A stretch of 64,000 nucleotides of DNA from Pomphorhynchus laevis. Its lineage: Eukaryota > Acanthocephala > Palaeacanthocephala > Echinorhynchida > Pomphorhynchidae. Positions 33,092 to 45,059 of the stretch are shown in pieces. Both the position numbers and the translations under genes were made by a program. Within the stretch, counting starts at the first letter, position 1; each line of letters begins with the position of its first letter. The notes under the pieces were generated by a model. The model saw only the letters and a list, made by a program, of their open reading frames with translations, did no database searches and had not been told where the DNA came from. Location: assembly GCA_012934845.2 (NCBI GenBank), contig WNNJ02003863.1:111567-175566 (forward strand), written 5' to 3'.

Positions 33092-34069
33092 CTAAATGTA
33101 CGCAAATGCTTTAATTTAAAAATTAAAACTAAATATCATTTTAGAATTCTATCAAAAATACAGTTTAAAACAATCAACGGGAAAAGAAATTAAACGAGGT
33201 AAAAAATGTCAATTTTATAACACACGTTCGAATAAGAATATTTTGATAAGCAACACAAAAAATGGAATGCGTTAAGCTAAAATGTGAACCAAATTTGTAA
33301 ACGTATTTACACACTTGTTACATTTACAGTATAATATTTCGATGTTTGTGAGAGATAACGCGGTATCAATTTTAGAAACATCAAATTCCATTTTCCAATT
33401 TTATAAGCGTATAAGTTTTAAATTTTATTATAAATGATAGTAGAATGTTACATTCGCAATATATGTACTGAAATCAAGTATGCTTGTTTTTACAAAAAAA
33501 ACATGAAATCATGAAATAACTTTTCTGTATGTTTTAAGCTAAAAGTATTTTATTACATTAAGCTCGCCACTCAAATTTTTACAAGAGTTACTATTCGAAA
33601 ATTAGTCTCCTTATAGAATAGAAGAATTAATCGAAAATCTACACATTTAATCGACAATTTCATTTATTATAAATTGAAATAATTTAAGTATTTCAATAAT
33701 ACACTGCTGAAATAATTACTTATTTTAGATTACTAATTTTAGTTTTTACTTGTATTTTGATACCTACATTAGCAATAATAATTAAATAATTATAAATCAT
33801 AATTTATTCCTTATAATTTAAAAAATTTATTATTCAATAAAGAAAAATTAAATTAGAATCATAATAAAATCATTCGACAATATTTTTTTATTATATTTTA
33901 TGAAAATTAATATTAATATTAATATTTTAATATAAAGTATATTATAATATAATATATTATATTAATGATTACTTTATTAATATATCGTAACCTTAATAAT
34001 ATAATAGACAGCTTAAATCGTGTACGGATAAAATAGACACTTTGAAAACACCTTTTTAAGTAATTTTAC

Positions 34070-34243
34070 CTTCATCCACAAAGATACTTTCCATTTAGGC
34101 GATAATTGTAGATTGCAAGTTTTCAAAAGAGTTTCTTTGACATCAGAATAACAATATGTGTCATTCGTTATCGATCCATCAGTGGCCGCACAAAATACTT
34201 GTCTTGATTGGTATCCGATTGTTTGATATATAGTTGCATTACA
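34070..34243 (-). CDS. Exon: TSP1-like module with reduced cysteines, 58 codons
   Basis: Acceptor GTTTAG, donor GTAAAA, phase 0. Length and the Trp pair (51 and 56) match the 37550 exon, but only cysteines 1, 18, 31 and 43 remain. The expected Cys at 5 and the last one are missing (CNATIY at the start, TCNLQLSP later). Both losses could remove one disulfide pair cleanly, so the module may still fold. An NAT sequon lies at position 2. Confidence 0.75.
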
Positions 34244-34249
34244 CTAAAC

Positions 34250-35840
34250 GTTTTTATTAAATTTTAATGTAAAAGTATAATTCCGCTATTTTCAAAGGAA
34301 TGGTAACAATCTGGCTTGTTTGAAATCGTTACAGGTAATTAAGAAAAACAATGCACACTGGAATTCTTTAAACTTCTAATTGTTTAAGTGTAATTTTCAA
34401 TTATCTAAATGCATTTTAATAGTCTAGTCGATTCAATGCTCCCAGATTGTGAAAATATGGTAGTTTGTTGACTATTTATTTATTTTTATATTTTAGAGTG
34501 TTTAAAAAATACCTTTTAGTATTATGGATTTATTCAAGTGCATTTCATGGAAAACAATACATAAGGCCTACGTTTAATTATTTTTTACAACACAGCTTAT
34601 TGGTACCTGCCACATTCTCACTTGAAATGCAAATATACAGTTCAACAGAGATAGACATTTACTGCAAAATAAATAATTGTAAATCTGGTGAAAACGCATT
34701 TGTGGGCAAAGAGACCGATAATTTCTCTACAAACAGTTATTCTGTATCAAATAATAAATTATATTATACTAAATACATATACAATATATAAGTTTGTATA
34801 TTTAATTATATAATTCTATATAGAAAATTTTATCTGTGAACATATTTACTCAGAAAACTAAAAAACTGTATATTACATTGTTTTAAATAATTTTACAATA
34901 ATTTAGTGATTAAAGTTCTTATTATTTTGAAGCAGGTTAATGATGATAGCAAATAAATTTATTAATTTTTAATATTATGATTGTATTTGCTAACGTCATC
35001 AAACAAATACAACACTGATGATGATAGCGGAAGCAAAAACAAAATAATAATAAATAATAAATGTATTTTAGCAAATACATAATAAATTTGCATCAAAATT
35101 AATTTATTACCTAGCTTAGTTGACTTGGTCCAAAATAAAATGCTTAAGAAAGAAATCGAAACTATTTTAAAGGAAAATAATCTTATATTGAAAAGGTACA
35201 TATAAAGGTATATATAAAGGTATATTAAAAAGGTACATATTTTGTGTTAAAATAATCTAATTTCATTAAAGAAGGAATCGCGTTGTATTTTGGTTCTTAA
35301 ACCCCGTATTTATCGATACAACAGAAGAGAGAAGCTAAATGAAACGCAAATTATATTACAATCTAGTCATTAAAATTAAGGTTTAAATTTAATTGATATT
35401 TTTATTAGATAATAAAAAAAATTAATATTATTATTTTTATTCATCATTAATAAATAATCATTAAAGTAATCAATTTATAAGTGATAAGTTATAAATTATT
35501 AAATTTGATTTATAAATTTTTGTGTTAAAACTGTAATCTTAGAAGTTAAAATTTAAAATCTTTTTATGATTTAAATATTTTAATAAAAATTTGTTTTATC
35601 TTGTTCTAGTTACATACCAGCTTTTATAAAATAGTCGGAATAATTAATTCACTAAAATTAATGTCTAGAACATTCTACTAAAGCGCAAATTGCCTAGACA
35701 TTATGATAATTACTTATCATAGCGAAGTATATTTATATAATATATAAATATAGATATTAATATGATTATAAACATAAATATAATTATAAAATATATTATA
35801 TATTTATATACCGGATGAAGAATATTTACATATTTATACG
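34250..35840. other. Intron sequence, nothing recognised
   Basis: A 108-codon plus-strand open frame at 34465-34791 has no recognisable motif and AT-rich composition like its flanks. It is taken as chance. Confidence 0.5.
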
Positions 35841-35847
35841 AAATGTC

Positions 35848-37255
35848 CAGTGAACATTCGTATAATAAGAACGGAATTAAAAAAATCGGTGTGTGGTGGA
35901 TTCGAATTGCGAATTTACTTACCGCCCACACCAAATATAGAACACATTAATTGTGTAATTTGGGATAACGAGTCAAATAGAAACCAGCATTTCTGCGACA
36001 AGGAATCAGCAGAAGCAGTTAAGCTATGAAACACGAAATGTAGGCGTGGGCTCATTGCTGATGAGGTCCACCCACGCTGATTGTAGTGTATAGTGATGCT
36101 GATAGGATGCAAACAACCACACGAGGATAATATCAAACCGACCAATTAAGGCTCGTGTATGCAATATTCACAATAGTAAAAAGACAGCTTACGGTTTACT
36201 GTACAGTGAACATTTCGTATAAGAACGGAATAAAAAAAATCGGTGTGTGGTGGATTCGAATTGCGAATATTCGTTACCGCCCACACCAAATATAGAACAC
36301 ATTAATTGTGTAATTTGGTATATAAGCCAAATATAAGCCAGCATTTCGGCGACAAGGAATCAGCAGAAGCAATTAAGCTATGAAACACGAAATGTAGGCG
36401 TGGGCTAACTTCTGATGAGGTCCACCCACGCTGATTGTAGTGTATAGTGATGCTGATAGGATTCAAACAACCACACGAGGATAATATATCAAACCGACCA
36501 ATTAAGGCTCGTGTATGCAATATTCACAATAGTAAAAAAGACAGCTTACGGTTTACTGTACAGTGAACATTTCGTATAAGAACGGAATAAAAAAAATCGG
36601 TGTGTGGTGGATTCGAATTGCGAATATTAGTTACCGCCCACACCAAATATAGAACACATTAATTGTGTAATTTGGTATATAAGCCAAATATAAACCAGCA
36701 TTTCGGCGACAAGGAATCAGCAGAAGCAGTAAAAGGACCGAAACACGAAATGTAGGCGTGGGCTCACTGCTGATGAGGTCCACCCACGCTGATTGTAGTG
36801 TATAGTGATGCTGATAGGATTCAAACAACCACACGAGGATAATATATCAAACCGACCAATTAAGGCTCGTGTATGCAATATTCACAATAGTAAAAAAGAC
36901 AGCTTACGGTTTACTGTACAGTGAACATTTCGTATAAGAACGGAATAAAAAAAATCGGTGTGTGGTGGATTCGAATTGCGAATATTCGTTACCGCCCACA
37001 CCAAATATAGAACACATTAATTGTGTAATTTGGTATATAAGCCAAATATAAGCCAGCATTTCGGCGACAAGGAATCAGCAGAAGCAGTAAAAGGACCGAA
37101 ACACGAAATGTAGGCGTGGGCTCATTGCTGATGAGGTCCACCCACGCTTATTGTAGTGTACAGTGTTGTTGATAGGATGCAAACAACCACACGAGGATAA
37201 ATCAAACCGACCAGTGAAGAATAGCGGCTCGTGTATGCAATATTCACAATAATAT
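35848..37255. repeat. Tandem repeat, about 357 bp x 4
   Basis: CAGTGAACAT recurs at 35848, 36204, 36561 and 36919. Units are over 95% alike by eye, so the array is recent or homogenised, and the last is partial. Each unit has GTGTGTGGTGGATTCGAATT, the palindromic GCGTGGG/CCCACGC hairpin and GCTGATGAGGTCCACC. Two units also carry GGACCGAAACACGAAATG. Related single copies lie at 49680-50010. Confidence 0.9.
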
Positions 37256-37549
37256 TTATATATTTTTAATGCACAGGTACGTTTCGTGAATTTGAATATT
37301 TTATCTCTCGATAGGTATTTTAATGTGAAATAACTAAATATGAAAACATTACGCTTTGCAGTAAACATATTGGTATATCATGCAATAAGTATATTTCTAC
37401 AGTGAATATTTTAAAATTTAAAATGCAGTATTTCATATTATATTTTAATATAATCGTTCTAATTATTACTTAAATGATAACATTTTAAATTTATGACTTA
37501 AAAATAAAAAAACGAAACAAATTACTCAAATAAAAATTTGTTTACTTAC

Positions 37550-37723
37550 TACTGACCAATCTGAGTACATCCACTTGCCGCATGGTGGAGCTTGATTACA
37601 TAACTCACTATACTGTGGCTTAGGATTAACACAATTAATATCATCTACAACAACTTTATCACTTATTCGAACACATGATATTTCTAGATTCTTTGTCGAT
37701 TGGTTTCCACACACTGGATTACA
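37550..37723 (-). CDS. Exon: TSP1 module, 58 codons
   Basis: The acceptor is GATAG and the donor GTAAGT, phase 0. Cysteines at 1, 5, 17, 31, 42 and 48 give CxxxCG at the start and EISCVR in the R-x-V-x-C strand position. V-DDINC and LCNQAPPC follow. The exon ends KWMYSDWSV with Trp at 51 and 56. Length and Trp positions are identical to those of the 34070 and 1538 exons. Confidence 0.9.
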
Positions 37724-38094
37724 CTATCATGAATGAATATGCAAATAGATTTTTATAAATTAATATTTAATAAAACAAGATCATGATTGTGTACGATTCA
37801 TAAAGATCACAATTCTACACATTATATTGATGCATCATATTCTTATATAAGATTTCAAAATAGATTTTTAATGAATTAATACATGTTTCTAACAATCATT
37901 TTTATTATTAAAAATGGCTCTCATTTCTCTAACTGAATTAAAAATATAAATTTTAATGACATTAAAATCTTCACTGCAGATGTTAACTGTTTATCCACAA
38001 TTATTTCTTTGTAAGCTACAATTGATATTTTAGTAACTAACAGTCAGGTAGATTGAACTCTTGATAAAATGACTGAACAAATAACTATGTGAAG

Positions 38095-38985
38095 CAGTTT
38101 TGTTTTATATAATTGTTTGGCTTTGTCATGTAGATGATGTTTTTATTGTCCGCAAAAGAAATGTTGATGGCAAATATTTGTTAAGAGAATTAAAATCTAA
38201 AGATCATTCTATACAATGGAGAATTAGTAGAGAAAATAATACTGTTTTATCTTAGATGATTAGTTTTAAAAAACTGTGACGAAATTTATCAAACTAAAGT
38301 CCTTAAAAACAGGAGTATTAGCTAAGATTGCGTTTTGGAATTCTTATATTCCTAAAAATGGTTAATTGTATCGACAATATCCTTTTTTATATATCTAAAA
38401 GTATTCACTCTAATGACAAATCTTTAATAAATAGGAATTATATTATTAGAATTATTTTAATGAAGTGTGGTTTTCCTGAATGGACTATAAATAAATCTTA
38501 CCACAAAAGTAATGGTATGTTAAAAGAAAAGGTATTATACCCGTAAACAGATAAAAATATTTAGTAATCCCTTATATAAATGAAAAACAATTTATTAATT
38601 AAGTTTATATATTACAATATATCTAGATGATTTACTCTTGATGCTTTAATTCATAATAAAACGTTTTGCCCAAATTACATATATTTAAGCTAAAACCTAA
38701 ATTCAATATATGTTCGGTAGTATATAAAATTACTTCTAATAGTTTTAATCGCTCATATATTGGTCAGACAGAACATGGATTGGAAAAACGTATCGCACAA
38801 CATAAAAGGTACTTTACCCATAAAAGGGTTAAGTGCACTAATATGGTGGAAGCTATATCATATCATATACAAAATATAGACCATAAGGATAACTTTGAAA
38901 AAGCTTATATTCAATTATATGAAAATGATTGCATGCCAAGTATCATACAGAAGGCTAATTTTATTAAGGATACATTATAGATGAT
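38095..38985 (+). mobile_element. PLE fragment with RT end and GIY-YIG endonuclease
   Basis: The RT catalytic box reads HVDDVFIV (Y/F-V-D-D type) followed by LLRELKSKDHSIQW, the canonical Penelope order. A linker and a GIY-YIG domain follow (open 38666-38980): VVYKIT, YIGQTEHGLEKRIAQH. The RT part is broken and the EN part intact in frame. It is a different lineage from PLE-A. Confidence 0.85.
38666..38980 (+). CDS. PLE GIY-YIG endonuclease domain
   Basis: 104 codons with CSVVYKITSNSFNRSYIGQT, where VVY and YIG are the two halves of the GIY-YIG signature, then R-x3-H and an acidic KAYIQLYEND segment. In Penelope elements this C-terminal nuclease nicks the target DNA to prime reverse transcription. 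It belongs to the decayed element upstream and is unlikely to be expressed on its own. Confidence 0.75.
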   Translation: MPKLHIFKLKPKFNICSVVYKITSNSFNRSYIGQTEHGLEKRIAQHKRYFTHKRVKCTNMVEAISYHIQNIDHKDNFEKAYIQLYENDCMPSIIQKANFIKDTL

Positions 38986-38989
38986 AATA

Positions 38990-40555
38990 AAGCTGATTTA
39001 AAATTAAAAGTATCATGTTAGTTTTCGATTAATTATTAATTTATAATAAGTAAGTAATTTTTTTTTAATCTGAAGTTTTTTAATTTTAATACAAGACAAT
39101 TTATCTATTGTTTCGACATGTTTTTCCAACATTTTTAATTTGATTTTACTTTTTATTTTCAAATTTTTTTCTTTGATTTGCAGTTTCCATTTTACAATTT
39201 GCTATATTTAATTTTTTTCTTTTACTAAATTTAATATATCTTTATAACTTTTTTGTAGTTGCTTAATATTTTGTTTTGAGTTGTATTATAGGAAAATACC
39301 GAGATTTTATTTGTTAATGATATTTTTGTTTTTCTTTGATGTATTTTTCTTACAAATTTTGAGTATTTTGTATAGATTGCAAACTTAAGCCTTCTGTGGT
39401 TAAAAATACAATTTATAATTTTCCTGAAAATGATAGCATGAGCAATCGAAATATTGTGTGAATGTTTGGAATAAAACCAATTACTTCGTTCTTATAAATT
39501 TATTAAAATAAATCAAGACAATATTGTCTATTCTATACGAAATTACAACTTATACAATAAAATCTACTTCAATCGCTTAACTAAATACACCATTATCACT
39601 TGTATTTCAATAATATTAAATGTGTACGTAGTCTTATCAATTAAGATAGCTTAATTGATAGCTTTAATTAATTTAATTAATTGATTAGCTTACTTATTTA
39701 AACACATCTTTTTGAAGTTTCAAAACATTTATATCATTATTGGCTCGAGTTAAGGTTTCTATTAGTTGCTAAACATATTAGTTACTAACATAATATTGAC
39801 ATTGTACAATGTGGAACCATATTTGGACTAGAATCAGAGCATTTAGAATTATATATAATATATAATATAATTATTATATAATTATATTATATAATAATAT
39901 TATTAATATTTATTAAATAAATAATTAATAAATAAAATTAATGTTCCTAGATGATATCGAATTATGATCGCAAATTTATTCATAAGTTTATTGTAATTCA
40001 TATAAACTTTTATTTTATTTAAATTATGAAAACAAGCCTGACAGTGTTCTTTAAAACTTGAGAAAATAAAGTTTTGTAATAATTGAATGGGGACTAATAA
40101 GGTAGATAAAGAATAGGTTAGGCAAAAAATTTGTTTTAGTTTGCTGTAAGTCAAGTATATTTTATAAAATTAGGACTTTATAGCTTTCTAAAACATTTTT
40201 CCAAAAATGCTTAAAATATAAAGGTTGACACGTTGAATTAGTGTAACACGTAATTAAAATATAATACAACCGCATAATTTATAATTCATTCTTAATTCGA
40301 GAATGATAATGACAATTATAATTAAATGAATTAGCAAGACCTGAAAATACATTATTACTGGTATATAACTTTGTAAATACAAATGTATCAAAAGATTTTG
40401 CAGCTATAACCAATTGATATAATTAAAACCGATTGATATAATTTAAAAACAACATAATATTCATATAAACACACGATATTTTAGGCAGAAATAATTAAAA
40501 ATTATACAACAGATATAATTATAAATTACAATATGTTTTTAATATTTAAGCATGC
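38990..40555. other. Intron sequence, nothing recognised
   Basis: T-rich stretch 39050-39330, AT palindromes near 39850-39910. No supported gene. Confidence 0.5.
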
Positions 40556-40559
40556 TAAC

Positions 40560-40724
40560 CTCACTCCAATGCTGTGCTTCCCAGTTAAAACACGATTCAA
40601 GTTCGCACATTTGCCATTGTGATGGCCTTTTAGAAATATCACATAATCGATTAGCAACCACATGATCGTTAATTGCACAGGTCACAGAACGGAATTTCTT
40701 TGAAATTCCACATTGCTTTGAGCA
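40560..40724 (-). CDS. Exon: TSP1 module, 55 codons
   Basis: Acceptor TATTTTAG, donor GTTAGC, phase 0 at both ends. It starts CSKQCGISKKFRSVTC, a canonical CSxxCG TSP1 start with the basic strand before Cys16, followed by cysteines at 28, 40 and 45 and Trp at 48 and 53 (ending HWSE). It is the most typical ADAMTS-type TSP1 repeat in the window and serves as the reference for the others. Confidence 0.9.
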
Positions 40725-41159
40725 CTAAAATATAATATATAGAATAAAATCTAACAAAATTACATTTAGATCAAATACGAGTGTCGACTATGACAGCATG
40801 TTTCCACTTTTGCCTTTTTTAAATATCAAAGGTTGTAAAAAAATCATAAATACGATAGGATTAATCATAATATATTAATATCCTAACAGTTCTTTCAGAT
40901 GACTTATAATTATAATTTTAAAACATGATATATTATATATTGATTGGTTTATAAAATACTGGGTAATAAGTATATTATAAATTTATTGTACAAAATATGT
41001 AGCCTCATAGTTAAGCTAATTTATAAAGAGGTGATTCAATGTCCATCATTCTTTTCATTCGAACACCGAAATTAATCTTCTAATTCAGGTGGTGCAATGT
41101 AATAATCATCAAAATTATTGTCTATACATAAATTACAGTAATTATCATTAAAGAACAAC

Positions 41160-41700
41160 TTGCATCCTAGCGTCGTCCTTGCACCTGGAACCCTCGATAA
41201 TTTCCCAGCAAAACCGGGCCATGTCCTGCCGCGTCGATTAAGGCGAACGCCCTAGCTGTGTGTTGGGTTTGTAAGGACTTGTTCATTGAATTGAGGTAGC
41301 AACGATTTAAGTACGCCGCTGATCAGCCTGTCGCAAGGTCTGTCACCAGGAGGGTGTCCGCGTTTAGCTCATCCCGCAGTTATCTTACTGAAAGGAGTTC
41401 CTAGAGGTACCACGAGGAGGAACTAACACCTCCCAAAATGCGAGATGACAAAATGCGAGAAGCCCGTCTTGGTTGGTTCGGCCACACTGAGTTCAAATGA
41501 AAAATCAATGGCGAAAGCAGGTCTGAATATACAAGCAGATGGTAAACGCCCGAAAGGTAGACCAAAGCAGCAATGGCTTGACACAGAAAACAAGGATTTG
41601 TAAGCTGCTCGATTGCACCCGAATCTGGTCCACATCCGTGCGATATAGGAGACGCGTCATTGAGAGTCGACCCCGCTTCCATACGGGATTAACGACTAAA
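41160..41700 (+). mobile_element. LINE 3' fragment (RTE-like C-terminus)
   Basis: Coding remnants KMREARLGWFGHT and, later, GRPKQQW with RRRVIESRPRFHTG are the typical C-terminal tail of RTE-type LINE polyproteins. It is GC-rich, 5'-truncated and broken. Its 5' 240 bp are not assignable. Confidence 0.65.
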
Positions 41701-41704
41701 GAAA

Positions 41705-41990
41705 AAGAAAATCATTAAAGAACAACAACAATTTCTTGACAAGAACAAATAATATACAAGATTTTTCTTGTCAACCACTGGTCCGTGTGCCGGGTCGTGG
41801 AGGCAGTGCATGAACCAAACTACTCCAGACATCTCGATCCTGGATGGCAAACAAGAGTTCTCTTTCAGATAGCCCAAAGCGGTCTTCGGCTAGTTTCAAG
41901 ATTTGATCTGTCCACCGTTACCAAGGTCTACCTCGAGGTCTCTTTCCAGAGAGTCTGGTTACAATTAAGAAGTCCCAAAAGTTTGTATGG
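41705..41990 (-). mobile_element. LINE 3' fragment, same family as 44600-47640
   Basis: The minus strand reads KRPRGRPW, RWTDQILKLAEDRFG, DRDVWSSLVHALPPRPG, a LINE polyprotein C-terminus. It then runs into the tail TTCTTGTCAAGAAATTGTTG, also seen at the end of the 44.6-47.6 kb element. It abuts the plus-strand RTE-like fragment, tail to tail. Confidence 0.7.
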
Positions 41991-42398
41991 TTATAAAACA
42001 ACATAAATATTATCTATGAAGAGGATACACAACTTTAGCTATATGTAATCATGTTATAAATACCAATCAAGACATTAAGTGGGGCAATGTGGAAAGTATT
42101 TGCTATGAAAACGACTTATCAAGAAGACTAATTAAAGAAACAATCTGCATCGCTAACTAATCTAATCCAATGCGTGGAATTAGCATTGGATTAGAATATA
42201 ATCCAATGCGTGGAATAAATAGTGGTATATTTTGTTTTAACTGTTTGATTTTAAAAGACTTTGTGTGTTGAAAGCTTGCAATAGTAAAGAAATCTTTTTT
42301 CATATCGTCTATAAAACCATCATTAACTAATACTAATTAAATTGCACTGAAAAATATAATTATTCTGTAAGTTTAAATAATCATCACTATTAAATTAC

Positions 42399-42430
42399 AA
42401 GGTCAAGTTATTTTAACTTGACCTTGTACA
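42399..42430. repeat. Perfect hairpin
   Basis: ACAAGGTCAAGTTA and its complement separated by two bases. There is no terminator context, and it is probably a small fold-back. Confidence 0.6.
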
Positions 42431-42930
42431 AACAAGTTATTTTAACAGAAAATAATAAAGTACATGTTAGCAACATGCTTTGCCGGATCGTACTAGCATC
42501 TTCAGTCCAAGATATTATTAATTTGAAAAATTAATATAATTCAATATTTAAAAGAGTGATTTTTTGAATTTCTCCTAACAAAATTAAGCTAAAATCTAAG
42601 CTGATAAATTTTAAATTGTATTCGTACAAATTTTAATTTTGATATTATTTTAAAGTTGAATGCTTATTAGTAAAATGTTTAAATGAATATATGAATATCA
42701 CTAAACAGCGATATTTATTTTACGGCAGGATACCACTAGAAAAAAATTGCTCGCTATAATATATCACCAGAGGCTCTAAGTAATTGAATTTAAATTACGA
42801 AAAAGATAATCGCCAAATTCTACGAGTATTAACATTGTAAATATGCTTGTATTAATCAAATAAAAACGGCTTCGTTTTATCATGATTCAATTATTTAATT
42901 ATTTGAAAACAAGTAAAATATCTAACAAAC

Positions 42931-43092
42931 CTTAGACCATTGTCCGACTTTCCATTTGGCTGATTGACATTCGCTTCTGCATTGCTTTACTTCTATCGGC
43001 TTCCTAGATTTACATTCAGACTCCGCAACTTGAACATGATTGCGTACACATCGAGAAACTCTTTTACGTATACCTCCTTCAATACATTGACA
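42931..43092 (-). CDS. Exon: TSP1 module, 54 codons
   Basis: Acceptor TATTTTAG, donor GTTTGT, phase 0 at both ends. Cysteines are at 1, 3, 15, 27, 38 and 42, with KRVSRCV in the R-x-V-x-C strand, and the exon ends W-x(4)-W-SK. The first two cysteines are unusually close (C-x-C instead of C-x3-C). This is one of the shortest modules in the series and a clear member of the family. Confidence 0.85.
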
Positions 43093-43526
43093 CTAAAATA
43101 TAAGTAACAACTATTTTTTCAAATAAGTTATGTTAAAAACAAATATGATTTATTATCATCAATTCGCATTCATAAAAATATGCCAATACAATAAAAAGCT
43201 GTAAGCATTAGATGATTAAGTACAAAATTTTATTTGAATTGTAGAAACCAAATAGACAAACATTATTCGAAACAAAATTTAGATTCGATAAATAGATAAC
43301 AACTAACGTTTTATAGATAAAAATAAAGATGTTTGTCAAAACTCAAGTAAATTTTTTAAATGATAAGACTATCTTATCATTTGAATGACCAGAATATGTA
43401 AAATGTTTATAATATTCAATTTGCAATGCAGACAATCCTACAATTTGCAATGCAGACCATCATAAACAACCAGAGGATCAAACTTTCGGATGCTTGACTG
43501 TGAGAAACCGAGATTGAGTGGATCAA

Positions 43527-43592
43527 TTCTTTCTATGTAATCTTAAGAGATTACATAGAAAGAGATAACATTCTTTCTATGTAATCTTATAT
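43527..43592. repeat. Inverted plus direct repeat of a 17-bp word
   Basis: TTCTTTCTATGTAATCTT, its reverse complement, then the same word again within 66 bp. Confidence 0.7.
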
Positions 43593-43839
43593 ATATTGCG
43601 ATGGTGGAATACTACCGTCTGTGACCATCGCATCCTCATCCAACATTTAGACAAGTGAAATATAACAAACAGCTCGCAGAGACAAGAATTGAAAATATAT
43701 TATTATTTACGTTTCACCAAAAGCACATAAAATCGGTATTATAACACGAACGTTGTCACATGAAACATGAATAGCTATAAAAAGAGACAATATTGACACT
43801 AGTAGAAATTTAAGGCAACTGCTCATCTATATTATGTCA

Positions 43840-44470
43840 AGCGATAAATGTGCTGATCAGTATTCATCCCAGATGGTTCATCTGTGCACAGTCGTCCGAT
43901 ACACCGCTGTTCAATCTGTTTACTCGTATGGGTATTATCAGACACAGCAATAATTTGATATTTAAACGTGTGATCACTGCCGAATGCAATAGTATGTGAT
44001 GCAGCGCCATCGGCTTTTATTCTAATCTTAATATGATGGCACCTTTTTGTCAGCCGATCTTTAAATGGGTGTTTGCTCTCACCTATGAATTGAGTAGCAC
44101 ATGATCGACATGTTCCTAGGTAGATCGATCCCTTGTTTTACAATTGGCGGAGACGCTTAACATATATTTCCTATTTGAAGTAGTACTCACAATCCCAATG
44201 TTCGAACAGATATCTGAGCAATACTTGCATCTTTTTGTGCTCACGGTTTCGAATGTTTCTCTTCAGGATTGGCTGTACATTTCAGATCACTTTTTACCAA
44301 CATAGACTTTAGGGTATTTTTGATTCTGAGAAATATGCGAGGTCTGATATTGTATGTGACATTTTCTCTAACTAGTGCTCGTTTGATTATATTTATTGCA
44401 CATCGCCTCGAGTAGCCTCGCTGTGTCAACATTGCTTGATACTTAATTAAATGCTGATAACCGCTAGTGC
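43840..44470 (-). pseudogene. PLE GIY-YIG endonuclease remnant
   Basis: The minus strand reads RGYSRRCAINIIKRALV (post-RT linker), then CRSCATQFIGESKHPFKDRL and SDHTFKYQIIAVSDN. The C-x2-C before FIGE, and the R and H that follow, match Penelope nuclease domains. It is broken and has no RT attached. Confidence 0.7.
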
Positions 44471-44630
44471 CAGTCGATTAAGTATTAAACTGACATCTAT
44501 TGCCAATAAGCCTCTTCATGGACAGGCCTAGGCAACGTATGTTCGACATTCGTCAATAAGCGGCTAAATAATTGACCAGCTTTCATCAGCCGTAGAGATA
44601 GTTCTTTCATAGACTATCTCAGATCCCTTC

Positions 44631-44860
44631 GATGACTCCAACGGCGGATTAGACAATGGACGAAAAGACGGAAGAGAGTCACGGATGCATGTTTCCTTAC
44701 AGTAGTGATGTTGGATAATCACATATTATTGGGAATGGAAGATATCCAAACAAACAAAATCACTCGGATGACGCCAAAGGCAGATTGGATAATGGACGAA
44801 AAGTCAGAAGAGAGTCTCGGAGACCTGTCTCCTTACAGTAGCGATGCTGGATCATCGAAG
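44631..44860 (+). repeat. LINE 5' monomers, two tandem copies
   Basis: GATGACTCCAACGGC at 44631 and GATGACGCCAAAGGC at 44767 start related blocks of about 136 bp that share GGACGAAAAG, AGAGAGTC and CCTTACAGTAG. Tandem 5' monomers act as promoters in several LINE families. Confidence 0.7.
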
Positions 44861-45059
44861 GATATCGGAAACGGGAGATAGCCGAACAAACAAACCAAGA
44901 CATTGAAAATGACAAGCAACAAATTTACAAAACATCAATCAAGTGCGAAGAACAATGGTCAACTCAACTTTTGATAGAAGGAGTTTTCATTGTCGGGTGC
45001 CGTGTGACCAGTCAGTTCTACAGAGACAGCGAAAGAGGCATCAACATCCGAAGCGGACA

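Noticed and set aside
34465-34791. 108-codon plus-strand open frame as a gene
   Set aside because: No recognisable domain, no flanking splice or promoter evidence, and composition equals the intron background.
35848-37255. Permuted (type II) hammerhead in the 357-bp repeat
   Set aside because: GGACC/GGTCC and the ACA/TGT stem fit, but the 15 bases between the would-be cleavage site and CTGATGA do not pair as stem I.
35848-37255. CRISPR-like array
   Set aside because: Units are about 357 bp and repeated throughout, with no short repeats or unique spacers, and the sequence is eukaryotic.
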